Part shown: piece after piece, positions 26,560 to 34,524 of the stretch | Position numbering within the stretch: position 1 is the first letter of the stretch | How the letters are laid out: each line of letters opens with the position of its first letter | Source: Agrobacterium tumefaciens | Lineage (GTDB): Bacteria > Pseudomonadota > Alphaproteobacteria > Rhizobiales > Rhizobiaceae | Assembly (NCBI GenBank): GCA_017744915.1 | Contig: JAGIAH010000001.1 | Location: forward strand, 186,001-250,000 | Direction of reading: 5' to 3' | DNA length: 64,000 bases | The notes under the pieces: model-generated | Told to the model about the DNA's origin: nothing | What the model saw: only the letters and a program-made list of their open reading frames with translations | Database searches by the model: none | Made by a program: the position numbers and the translations under genes

Positions 26560-26573
26560 CTGTAACGTTACAG
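26560..26573. promoter_or_regulatory. Palindromic operator inside the sugar operon
   Basis: CTGTAACGTTACAG is a perfect 14-bp palindrome with the central CG typical of LacI-family sites, directly upstream of the permease ribosome site. A near-identical copy lies at 27939-27952 before the binding-protein gene. Confidence 0.7.
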
Positions 26574-26647
26574 TAAGCGGTCAGGTAAAAACCTCACCGC
26601 ATGAAACGCCTGCCCGTATTGATGACAATCGCACGGAGCGGACGCTT

Positions 26648-26679
26648 CGGGAGGGGAGCGGTGAACCGCTCCCCTCCCG
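26648..26679 (-). other. Very strong hairpin between binding-protein and permease genes
   Basis: CGGGAGGGGAGCGG (26648-26661) pairs perfectly over 14 bp with CCGCTCCCCTCCCG (26666-26679) around a TGAA loop. There is no T tract on the minus strand. It probably protects the binding-protein mRNA from 3' decay or causes partial termination. Confidence 0.8.
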
Positions 26680-26690
26680 GGAGATCACAA

Positions 26691-27923
26691 TCAGTCAGCC
26701 GAACCGATAATGTCCGCGAAGCGCTTCTGCCCATCTTCCGCCGACATGGAACCAGCAAAGAATTCCGCCATCAGGTCTTCCTTCTGTTTCTGCGTATCGG
26801 CAGAAATCAGCTGGTCGGTGCTGGTCAGCGCGTTGCCCTTGGCCAGAATTGCCAGACCCTTCTTCATGCAGTCATTGGCTGCATTGAGGTCCACGTCGCC
26901 ACGGATCGGCAGGGAACCCTTTTTCAGGTTGAATGCCACCTGGGTTTTCGGATCAACGATGGTTGCGGCAAGCACGTCCTGCGCCTTGGTTTTCGCCTCG
27001 TCTTTCAGAACCGGGAAATAGAAGGCATCGCCGCCGGTGGTGAGGTATTCACTGAGACCAAGACCGGGAAGGCAGGAATAATCCGTGCCGGCCTTCTGGT
27101 TGGCCAGCTGGAATTCACCCTGCGCCCAGTCACCCATGATCTGGCCGCCGGCCTTGCCGGTGATGACCATGTTGGTGGCCTGGTTCCAGTCCTGAACATT
27201 GGTGCCCTTGGCCATGTCGCGCGCTTCGACGGCAGCAGCGAAAATCTTTGCCATCTCAGGACCGGCCGCCGCTTCGGCATCCTTGTCGCCATAAACCTTC
27301 TGATAGAGATCCTTGCCGCCGATCGAAAGCGTCAGCGTGTCGAACAGGCCGTTGGCCTGCCAAGCCTGACCGCCGAGGGCAAGCGGCTGGATGCCGGCCT
27401 TTTTCAGCGCCGGTGCGGCCGCGACGAATTCCGTCCAGTTCTTCGGAACCTCGACGCCCGCCTTCTTGAAGGCGGCGTTGGAAAGCCAGAGCCATTGCCA
27501 GGAATGGATATTCACCGGCGCGCAATAAATCTTGCCGTCGATGGTGCAGCTGTCGAGCAGGCTTGCCGGCTTGATGACCTCTTTCCAGTTGCCCTTGGCG
27601 GCAACGTCGGACAGGTCGCGCATCAGGCCCGCCTGTACCAGCTCTTCCGCCTGCCGGCCGTGGTTGAACTGGGTGGCGCCCATCGGGTCGCCGCCGGTGA
27701 TGCGGCTGATCATGATCGGCCGTGCCGTGCCGCCGGAACCGGCGATGGCGCCATCCACCCATTTGTTGCCGGTAGCGTCGAAGGCCTTGGCCAGTTCGGC
27801 GACGGCGGCGGCTTCGCCGCCCGATGTCCACCAATGGGTCACCTCAAGATCGGTGGCCCCCGCAATACCCGCCGGAATCATCACACTGGCCAGAAAAGCC
27901 GCAGAAATAACACGCATTCGCAT
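26691..27923 (-). CDS. ABC sugar transporter substrate-binding protein (glucose/mannose-type)
   Basis: 410 residues, with GGAGGAG before the ATG at 27923. A signal peptide of about 22 residues ends in AGIAGA-TDL. The mature protein opens LEVTHWWTSGGEAAAVAELA and contains GGTARPIMISRITGGDPMGA and WQANGLFDTLTLSIG, resembling the glucose/mannose binders of Thermus and Pseudomonas. It delivers the sugar to the permease pair. First gene of the operon, with an operator-like palindrome 16 bp upstream of the start. Sugar identity is inferred. Confidence 0.88.
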   Translation of the reverse strand: MRMRVISAAFLASVMIPAGIAGATDLEVTHWWTSGGEAAAVAELAKAFDATGNKWVDGAIAGSGGTARPIMISRITGGDPMGATQFNHGRQAEELVQAGLMRDLSDVAAKGNWKEVIKPASLLDSCTIDGKIYCAPVNIHSWQWLWLSNAAFKKAGVEVPKNWTEFVAAAPALKKAGIQPLALGGQAWQANGLFDTLTLSIGGKDLYQKVYGDKDAEAAAGPEMAKIFAAAVEARDMAKGTNVQDWNQATNMVITGKAGGQIMGDWAQGEFQLANQKAGTDYSCLPGLGLSEYLTTGGDAFYFPVLKDEAKTKAQDVLAATIVDPKTQVAFNLKKGSLPIRGDVDLNAANDCMKKGLAILAKGNALTSTDQLISADTQKQKEDLMAEFFAGSMSAEDGQKRFADIIGSAD

Positions 27924-27938
27924 GAGTCTCCTCCCTCA

Positions 27939-27952
27939 CTGAAACGTTGCAG
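27939..27952. promoter_or_regulatory. Palindromic operator before the sugar-binding protein gene
   Basis: CTGAAACGTTGCAG matches the 26560 site in 12 of 14 positions and keeps the AACGTT core. It sits between the probable promoter and ribosome site, where a repressor would block transcription. Confidence 0.65.
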
Positions 27953-28144
27953 TTGGAACCTATGCGAAGATTTTTGATTAGGCAACCGCCTAAAATACGA
28001 ATCTCACCACCGCTCTTAGGAGGCCTTTCAAACGGCTGAAAGATGCGCGGAACAGGTGTCGACACAGGGAATAGAGCCGCGTAACCCACCTGCAATGCCA
28101 GTCGTTTACGAAACGCACGACGAAGAAAACAGGCGAAAGAGACC

Positions 28145-28867
28145 ATGGCACGTTGGCACGTTCTTTTGATCATCGGATTGGCGGGTGTCGCATCGCTGTT
28201 GCTGGCGTCATTTGACCAGCTCGCACCGGGGCCGCAGCTTTCATTCGCGATGCGCCTGCTGATCCTCATCCAACCGGCGATCCTGACTGTCGCAGCGGTG
28301 GCCACCGGTCGGGCTCTGGCAGTAAGAACCGGGCTTGCTGCGCCGCTGGTCGATAGCTGGCTGCAGGGAGCCAACCTGCGCCCGATATTGCGAAAGCAGG
28401 CGCCACCCGCATTGGCGGCAGGCCTTGCCGTAGGTCTGCTGATGAGCGCCTATGCGTCCCTGATCCTGCCATCGGTGACGGATGCGACGACCATGGCAAA
28501 AATGACCGCTTTCAACGTTCCGCTGGTGACCCGGATTCTCTATGGCGGGATTACGGAGGAGATTCTGACCCGATGGGGCCTGATGTCGCTTTTCGCATGG
28601 GCACTCTGGCGCATGGCGGGCAAGGGAAAGCTTCTGCCAAGCCTGTTATGGGCCGCCATCACCATGGCGGCCGCCCTATTCGCTGCCGGCCACCTGCCGT
28701 TTCTGTTTGCGATTACCTCTCAGCCGCGGCCATTGCTGATCATTGTGATCCTGCTCGCCAACTTCATCCCCGGCCTGCTGTTCGGCTGGCTGTTCTGGCG
28801 GCGGGGCCTGGAAGCGGCGATATTCTCCCATGCCTTTGCCCATTGCGTGAACGCGCTTGTCTCCTGA
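28145..28867 (+). CDS. CPBP-family intramembrane metalloprotease
   Basis: 240 residues with about seven membrane helices. The CPBP/Abi motifs are present: EE138-139xxxR143 in GGITEEILTRWG, a histidine at 183 in FAAGHLPF, and H229/H233 in FSHAFAHCVN. These supply the zinc site of CAAX-protease-like enzymes. Bacterial members process membrane proteins or peptides or give bacteriocin self-immunity. It stands alone between an ABC operon and convergent manC. Family and active-site residues are seen; the substrate is unknown. Confidence 0.87.
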   Translation: MARWHVLLIIGLAGVASLLLASFDQLAPGPQLSFAMRLLILIQPAILTVAAVATGRALAVRTGLAAPLVDSWLQGANLRPILRKQAPPALAAGLAVGLLMSAYASLILPSVTDATTMAKMTAFNVPLVTRILYGGITEEILTRWGLMSLFAWALWRMAGKGKLLPSLLWAAITMAAALFAAGHLPFLFAITSQPRPLLIIVILLANFIPGLLFGWLFWRRGLEAAIFSHAFAHCVNALVS

Positions 28868-28875
28868 AACGGAAA

Positions 28876-28905
28876 GGGCGAGCCGGACCATAATCCGCCT
28901 CGCCC
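28876..28905. terminator. Bidirectional terminator
   Basis: GGGCGAG-C-CGGA pairs with TCCG-C-CTCGCCC (12-bp stem with one mismatch, 6-base loop) between the convergent protease and manC genes. Confidence 0.8.
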
Positions 28906-28927
28906 TCATCACGTCGTTTCGCCAAAA

Positions 28928-30358
28928 TTATTGCCGTCTGTAATCATCCTCGATGCGGATGACGTCATCCTCGCCGATATAGGCGCCGGTCTGGATTTCG
29001 ACGAGTTCGAGCGGAATCTGGCCCTCATTGGCAAGCCGGTGCGGCTGGCCGATCGGAATATAGACCGACTCGTTTTCCGTCAGCAGCCGGGTCTCGTCCC
29101 CCATCGTCACGGTTGCAGTTCCCTTGACGACGATCCAGTGTTCCGAGCGGTGATAGTGTTTCTGGAACGAGATGCGGTGGCCGGGATCAACGGTGATGTG
29201 GCCGACCCGGTAACGCTCGTCCACATACATGTGCTCGATGAACCCCCAGGGTTGGTATACCCGCTTGTGGGTCTGCGTATGCGGCGCATGTTCGCCGCTC
29301 TTCAGCGTCTCCACCAGACCCTTCACATCCTGCACCCGGTTTTTCGGCACCACCAGAACCGCATCCTTGGTGGTCACCACCACGAGATCCTTCGCGCCCA
29401 CCACCGTCGTCAGCAATTGCGTGGAATGGATCAGACAGCCTTCGGAATCGATGAAGACGCCGTTGCCTTCCAGCGCATTGTCATTGCCGCGCTTGTCGGC
29501 AATCTCCCAGATAGCATCCCAGCTGCCGATATCCGACCAGCGGAAATGGCCGTGCACCACCGCCATGCGCTTCGTCTTTTCGATCACCGCATAGTCGATG
29601 GAGTTCTTGGGGGAAGCCTCGAAGCTTGCCTGATGCAGGCGCACAAAACCGAGGTCACTCTCATATTGCTCGACCGCCTGCGTCACCGCTGCAAGGATTT
29701 CCGGGGCAAAGGCCTTCAATTCGGCAATCATCACGTCGGAGCGGAACAGGAAATTGCCGGAGTTCCAGAGATAACCCTTTTCGAGATAGGAAATCGCCGT
29801 CTTCACATCCGGCTTTTCCACAAAGGCCTCGACGGTGCTCAAATCCGGCTCGCCATCGATCGCCTCCCCCGGCTTGATATAACCATAGGAGGTGCGCGGC
29901 TCGGTCGGCACCAGGCCGAAGACGACGATATTGCCCTGATCGGCAGCTTTGGCGCCAAGCCTGACGGCGTCGGAGAATTTGTCGGCATCGAGCACCACAT
30001 GGTCGGCGGCAAGCGCCAGAACCAGGCATCCCGGCTCGCGGCGCTCAGCCAGCACGGCGGCGGCGGCCATGGCGGCGGCGCTGTCGCGGCGGGCAGGTTC
30101 CAGCACCACCGTCGCCGGCAGATCGATCTCTTCCGCCTGGCGGCGGGCAAAGAAACGGAAATCCTCGTTGGTGATCACCAGCGGTTCGGAATAAAGCCCC
30201 TTGTCGCCCACCCGCTTCAACGTCTGCTGATAGGTCGAAAGATTGCCGACCAGCGGCTGGAACTGCTTGGGCAACTGATCGCGCGATACAGGCCAGAGCC
30301 GCGAGCCGGCGCCGCCAGCAAGAAGAACCGGCGTGATCTTTCGAGAGTGTTCCTTCAC
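28928..30358 (-). CDS. manC: Mannose-1-phosphate guanylyltransferase / mannose-6-phosphate isomerase
   Basis: 476 residues, typical of the bifunctional type II enzyme. The start is a GTG at 30358 with GGAAAGG upstream. The nucleotidyltransferase motif LLAGGAGSRLWPVSR is at about 13-27, with PKQF; FVEKPD follows in mid-protein. The C-terminal cupin isomerase domain contains ISFQKHYHRSEHWIVVKG and IPIGQPHRLAN. It makes mannose-1-phosphate and GDP-mannose for polysaccharide or LPS synthesis. No sugar-biosynthesis partner is adjacent, so it is a stand-alone precursor gene. Confidence 0.93.
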   Translation of the reverse strand: MKEHSRKITPVLLAGGAGSRLWPVSRDQLPKQFQPLVGNLSTYQQTLKRVGDKGLYSEPLVITNEDFRFFARRQAEEIDLPATVVLEPARRDSAAAMAAAAVLAERREPGCLVLALAADHVVLDADKFSDAVRLGAKAADQGNIVVFGLVPTEPRTSYGYIKPGEAIDGEPDLSTVEAFVEKPDVKTAISYLEKGYLWNSGNFLFRSDVMIAELKAFAPEILAAVTQAVEQYESDLGFVRLHQASFEASPKNSIDYAVIEKTKRMAVVHGHFRWSDIGSWDAIWEIADKRGNDNALEGNGVFIDSEGCLIHSTQLLTTVVGAKDLVVVTTKDAVLVVPKNRVQDVKGLVETLKSGEHAPHTQTHKRVYQPWGFIEHMYVDERYRVGHITVDPGHRISFQKHYHRSEHWIVVKGTATVTMGDETRLLTENESVYIPIGQPHRLANEGQIPLELVEIQTGAYIGEDDVIRIEDDYRRQ

Positions 30359-30584
30359 AACAAAACCTTTCCAACTCTAAAAAATTTCCCGGCGCGCCGG
30401 ACAATATACATATTCCGAAATACCGCCATCATCGGTTCACGGGCGGACAAGCGCAAGCTCATAAATTCGCCTTGTGAAAGCTTGGTGAACGGCAGGGCGG
30501 TTGCCGGCGGACCCGTTTGCTAACGCAAGGCGGAGAGCGAGGTTCCCTGCGGAAGGGTCCATCTTGTTTTTGGGCGGCAAAGAA

Positions 30585-30619
30585 AAACCCCGGGGCAACG
30601 CCCCGGGGTTTCGTTTTTT
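30585..30619. terminator. Strong terminator after gcd
   Basis: AAACCCCGGGGC (30585-30596) pairs with GCCCCGGGGTTT (30600-30611) over 12 bp with a 3-base loop. T-rich sequence flanks it on both strands. It ends the minus-strand gcd transcript 22 bp after its stop. The remaining spacer to manC (to 30359) holds the manC promoter. Confidence 0.92.
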
Positions 30620-30640
30620 CAACGTGACTGGCCGTCAAGA

Positions 30641-33070
30641 TCAATCCGGCAGCGCATAGGCGATCACATAATCGCCACGGTCGGGAGACTGGCGTGCGCC
30701 GCCGGCCGAAATGACGACATATTGCTTGCCGGTCTTCGGAGACTTGTAGCTCATCGGGCCGCCCTGGCTACCGACCGGAAGACGCGCCTTCCAGACTTCC
30801 CTGCCGGTCGCCGTGTCGAAGGCGCGCAGATAATAATCCTGCGTGCCGGCGATGAAGACGAGACCGCCCTGAGTGGTGAGCGTGCCGCCAAGCGTCGGCA
30901 TGCCAATCGGGATCGGCAGGCCCATCTTGATGCCGAGCGGACCCGTATCCTCGACGGTGCCGACCGGCACCTGCCACTTGATCTTCTGGGTCTTCATGTC
31001 GATCGCGGTCATCGTACCATAGGGCGGAGCCTGGCAGGGAATGCCGAGAGCCGACAGGAAGCGGTTCTTGTCGACGGCATAGGGCGTGCCCTTCATCGGC
31101 ACGAGGCCCATGCCGGTATTGACGCTTTCGCCGCCGCTTGCCGTTGCCTTGGTGGGTGCGGCTTCCTTCATCTGGATCCAGAGGCCGAGACGCATGTCAT
31201 TGACGAAGATGGTGTTCGTCGTCGGGTCTGTCGAAAGGCCACCCCAGTTCATGCCGCCGAGCGAGCCGGGGAAGCTGAGCGAGACATCCGTGCCGGGTGC
31301 GGTATAGAGCCCTTCATAGCGCATGCCCTTGAAGGCAATGCGGCAAAGAAGCTGATCGAACGGGGTGGCGCCCCACATATCCGCCTCGGTCAACGTCTGC
31401 GCGCCGATTTCCGGCATGCCGACAGAACGTGGCTGGGTCGGCGAATAGGGTTCGTTCGGAATATTGGCCGGCTTGACCGGAACCTCTTCCACCTTGGTCA
31501 GCGGCTGGCCCGTGGCGCGGTCGAGGACATAGATCTGAGCCGCCTTGGTACCGAAGACCAACGCCGGAACGGTCGTTCCATCCGCCTTCGGGAAATCGAT
31601 GAAGCTCGGCTGCATCGGCACGTCGAAGTCCCAGAGGTCATTATGAACCGTCTGGTAGACCCATTTTTCCCGGCCTGTCGTGGCATCGAGTGCCAGCATC
31701 GAAGCGCCGTATTTATGGTCGAGCGGCGTGCGTGTCGCGCCATAGAGATCGACCGAGGGGCTGCCGACCGGCATGAAGACGGTGTTCAGCGCCGGATCGT
31801 AGGACATGGACGCCCACACATTCGGGGTGGAACGCGTGTATGTCTGCCCTTCGGGCGGCAGTCCGGTGATCTGCGGATTGCCGGGATCGAAGGCCCAGCG
31901 AAGCGCGCCCGTCACCACATCGAAACCGCGCATCACGCCGCCCGGCATATCCACCTGCACATTGTCGGCGATGCGGCCGCCGACCACAACGGTGGTGCCT
32001 GCGAGCGTGGGGGCCGAAGTCAGCACATATTGCGGGTCCGGCGCATTGCCGAGGCCAATCTTCAGATCGACACGGCCATTGGTGCCGAAATCCGGGCAAA
32101 ACGCGCCGGTGTCGGCATCGAGTGCGATCAGTTCGGCATTGATTGTATTCATCAGAATGCGGCGCTGGCAAAGCGCTCCGTCGGCCACCACCGCTGGTGT
32201 GACAGGCGTGGAGCCCGGCGCGGTCGGCTGCTTCAGCGGCGCCTTGGCATCAAAATAGGCAAGGCCGCGGCAACGCATCCAGACGGAGGATTTCGCGTTG
32301 ATTTCCGTCTTCCATTTTTCAGCACCGGTATCGGCATCGAGAGCGATGACATTGTTGTGCGGCGTGCACAGGAACACGGTGTCGCCCACCTGCAGCGGCG
32401 TTTCCTGATCTTCCGCGCCGTTCGCGCCGGGGCTGATCGGGGTGTCGCCAGTTCGATAGGTCCATGCGACTTCAAGGTTCTTGACGTTATCGCGGGTGAT
32501 TTCGTCCAGCGCGACAAAGCGGCTGCCGCCGGACGTATTGCCGTAATGTTCCCAGTTCTTCTGCTCGGTTTCCGGCTTGACCGGCGTCAGCGCCGCCGGT
32601 TCGCCACTAAAGGCGACGGTCGGATGCGGCACGAACATGCCGGCAAAACCGGCGCCGGAAGCGATGGCCAGAACGGCGGCAATGGCGAAGGACGTGCCGT
32701 AGGCAGGTGTTTTACCGGCTGCACGACGCAGCAGCGGATAAGACAGCGCCACGACCGTGGCGCCCACACCTATAGCAAGCAGGCGGGAAATCAGCGGCCA
32801 GAAGTGCAATCCGGCTTCCCAGACCGCCCAGACCCCGGAAAGGATGAAGATGAGACCAAAGAGAAGCGCGCCGGCCGGCTTGCGCAGCAGGATCAGCAGG
32901 CCGGAAACGATCAGCGCGATACCGGTCGTGACGAAATAGGGGCTGCCGCCCAGCGCAACGAGCTTCCCGCCGCCAATGGCGAAGAACAGGCCCGCAGCGA
33001 TGATGACCGCGCCAAGCACCAGCAGCCATAGTCTGGCTGGAAGCGACAGTGAAGTTGCAGAGTGACTCAT
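30641..33070 (-). CDS. gcd: Membrane-bound PQQ-dependent glucose dehydrogenase
   Basis: 809 residues, close to E. coli Gcd. Five membrane helices lie within residues 10-150, followed by a PQQ beta-propeller with GNTSGGSRFVALDEIT, WTYRTGD, HNDLWDFDVPMQPSF and GGLVFIAGTQDYYLRAFD. It oxidises glucose to gluconolactone on the periplasmic side and passes electrons to ubiquinone. No pqq genes are in the window, so cofactor synthesis must be encoded elsewhere or PQQ taken up. Divergent from a LysR gene, which may regulate it. Confidence 0.94.
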   Translation of the reverse strand: MSHSATSLSLPARLWLLVLGAVIIAAGLFFAIGGGKLVALGGSPYFVTTGIALIVSGLLILLRKPAGALLFGLIFILSGVWAVWEAGLHFWPLISRLLAIGVGATVVALSYPLLRRAAGKTPAYGTSFAIAAVLAIASGAGFAGMFVPHPTVAFSGEPAALTPVKPETEQKNWEHYGNTSGGSRFVALDEITRDNVKNLEVAWTYRTGDTPISPGANGAEDQETPLQVGDTVFLCTPHNNVIALDADTGAEKWKTEINAKSSVWMRCRGLAYFDAKAPLKQPTAPGSTPVTPAVVADGALCQRRILMNTINAELIALDADTGAFCPDFGTNGRVDLKIGLGNAPDPQYVLTSAPTLAGTTVVVGGRIADNVQVDMPGGVMRGFDVVTGALRWAFDPGNPQITGLPPEGQTYTRSTPNVWASMSYDPALNTVFMPVGSPSVDLYGATRTPLDHKYGASMLALDATTGREKWVYQTVHNDLWDFDVPMQPSFIDFPKADGTTVPALVFGTKAAQIYVLDRATGQPLTKVEEVPVKPANIPNEPYSPTQPRSVGMPEIGAQTLTEADMWGATPFDQLLCRIAFKGMRYEGLYTAPGTDVSLSFPGSLGGMNWGGLSTDPTTNTIFVNDMRLGLWIQMKEAAPTKATASGGESVNTGMGLVPMKGTPYAVDKNRFLSALGIPCQAPPYGTMTAIDMKTQKIKWQVPVGTVEDTGPLGIKMGLPIPIGMPTLGGTLTTQGGLVFIAGTQDYYLRAFDTATGREVWKARLPVGSQGGPMSYKSPKTGKQYVVISAGGARQSPDRGDYVIAYALPD

Positions 33071-33467
33071 GGAATGAATATCCGGTTAGGAGGGCCGCCG
33101 CAAAGGCTGATGCCCGATGATCGTTCAGTGTCCGGCAAAGCCGGGACAGCCAGCCGCAGCAGCGGCCAGGCGCGAACGCGATGAGGGCGGCGCGGCTGAA
33201 CGGGGAACAATAGTGGGGAAGACTTCCGTTGTGACTGTCATTTGACCCATTCACTGCAGATACCACCGGCCCGTTGGACGGCAGCCAAGATGCTTGAACA
33301 AATCCTCCCCGGCCCGGTCGCAACGCCCGTCTGTGGGCACGGAGCGTACCAAAACCCTGGCTGCGGTATAACGTCGCCTGCGACAAGATGACAATGCGCA
33401 AGACGGGCAATTTTGATAAGCTGAGCTTATACCACATCCGACCGACAACACAAAGACCCGTCCGCCG
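33071..33467. promoter_or_regulatory. Divergent gcd-lysR promoter region
   Basis: A 397-bp gene-free region between gcd and the LysR gene. The only clear element I see is the LTTR box at 33416-33430; no convincing small gene or terminator is present. The unusual length suggests long leaders or several regulator sites. Confidence 0.5.
33416..33430. promoter_or_regulatory. LysR-type binding box
   Basis: ATAAGCT-G-AGCTTAT is a perfect 7+7 palindrome containing the classic T-N11-A pattern (ATAAG-N5-CTTAT). It lies 37 bp upstream of the LysR gene start, the normal place for autoregulation. Confidence 0.8.
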
Positions 33468-34367
33468 ATGGATATTCGTCAACTTACAATCTTCGTGGAA
33501 GCCGCAAGGGCGAAAAACTTCCGTGCCGCCGCCCTTCAGCTCGGCATTGCCCAGCCCGCCGTTACCCAGCGCATCCGGCAACTAGAGGAAAATCTCGGCT
33601 TCAAGCTTTTTCAGCGCATCAATCGCGGTGTGGAACTTACCCAGGCGGGGCAATCCATGCTCATCGAGGCGGAGGAAATCCTCGCCCGCACCAAGGGCGC
33701 GCTGGAAAAGGCGCAGCAGATAAGGCGCGGCCAGCTCGGCACGCTGCGTATAGGATATGGCACCAGCGTGATGGCGGAACGCAAACTGCCAGCGCTGATC
33801 ACCCGCTACAGCGATGAAAACCGGGATGTGACGCTGGAGCTTCTGCCCGGCATGACGATGGAACAGCTGATCGAGCAGGTGGCGACACGCAAGACCGATG
33901 TGGCCTTCATTCGCGCACCGCTGCCGCTGCTGCCACAGACCTTGAGGGCCATGCCCTTCGACCGCTCGAAATTATGCGTCGCCGTGCCCGAGCAGCATGC
34001 GCTTGCCGCCCGCTCCCGGGTCCCGGTCAGCGATATCGTGCGGGAAAAACTGCTGCTGCCGGTTGACGAGATCGGCCTCGGCCTCAGCAGCAATGCGCTT
34101 TCGCTGTTCGAGGATGCCGGCTGCGAGCCGCAGATTGGCATGCGCATTGCCAACGTCAATACGATCCTTGCGCTTGTGGAAGCGGGTGCCGGAATTTCCA
34201 TCCTGCCAGAAAGCACGGTGCGCGCCACGCGGGGCATCACCGCCGTACCGCTGGAGAACGCGGACGCCTGGTCCGATTGCATGCTGGTCGTCCGGCGCGG
34301 CGCGCTCGCCCTCCATGTGGACGCCTTCGTGAATATGGCGCGGCAGGCCTATCGACCCCGCCTCTAA
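33468..34367 (+). CDS. LysR-family transcriptional regulator
   Basis: 299 residues. The N-terminal winged helix (FVEAARAKNFRAAALQLGIA, then QPAVTQRIRQLEENLG) is followed by the periplasmic-binding-like effector domain from about residue 90. It sits upstream of the malic enzyme gene on the same strand and divergent from gcd. Either could be its target, and an LTTR box precedes it. The effector cannot be read from the sequence. A compound in central carbon metabolism is a reasonable guess. Confidence 0.9.
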   Translation: MDIRQLTIFVEAARAKNFRAAALQLGIAQPAVTQRIRQLEENLGFKLFQRINRGVELTQAGQSMLIEAEEILARTKGALEKAQQIRRGQLGTLRIGYGTSVMAERKLPALITRYSDENRDVTLELLPGMTMEQLIEQVATRKTDVAFIRAPLPLLPQTLRAMPFDRSKLCVAVPEQHALAARSRVPVSDIVREKLLLPVDEIGLGLSSNALSLFEDAGCEPQIGMRIANVNTILALVEAGAGISILPESTVRATRGITAVPLENADAWSDCMLVVRRGALALHVDAFVNMARQAYRPRL

Positions 34368-34524
34368 CGTGAACCGAGAACTAATCGATTGAATCGGCCA
34401 CTAATTTCATCACGGCTCATTTTGCTGCACTGAACAACATTCAAGGCTTGGCAGGCGCGCGAAAAATACAATAACAACGACGGATATTTTTACACGATTA
34501 TCGACAGGAAAGCACACACAGCCC

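Noticed and set aside
28931-30523. A 530-codon open frame opposite manC
   Set aside because: Antisense shadow; manC on the other strand has all expected motifs.
30722-33031. A 769-codon open frame on the plus strand opposite gcd
   Set aside because: Shadow of the glucose dehydrogenase gene. Composition is dominated by Arg, His and Gly.
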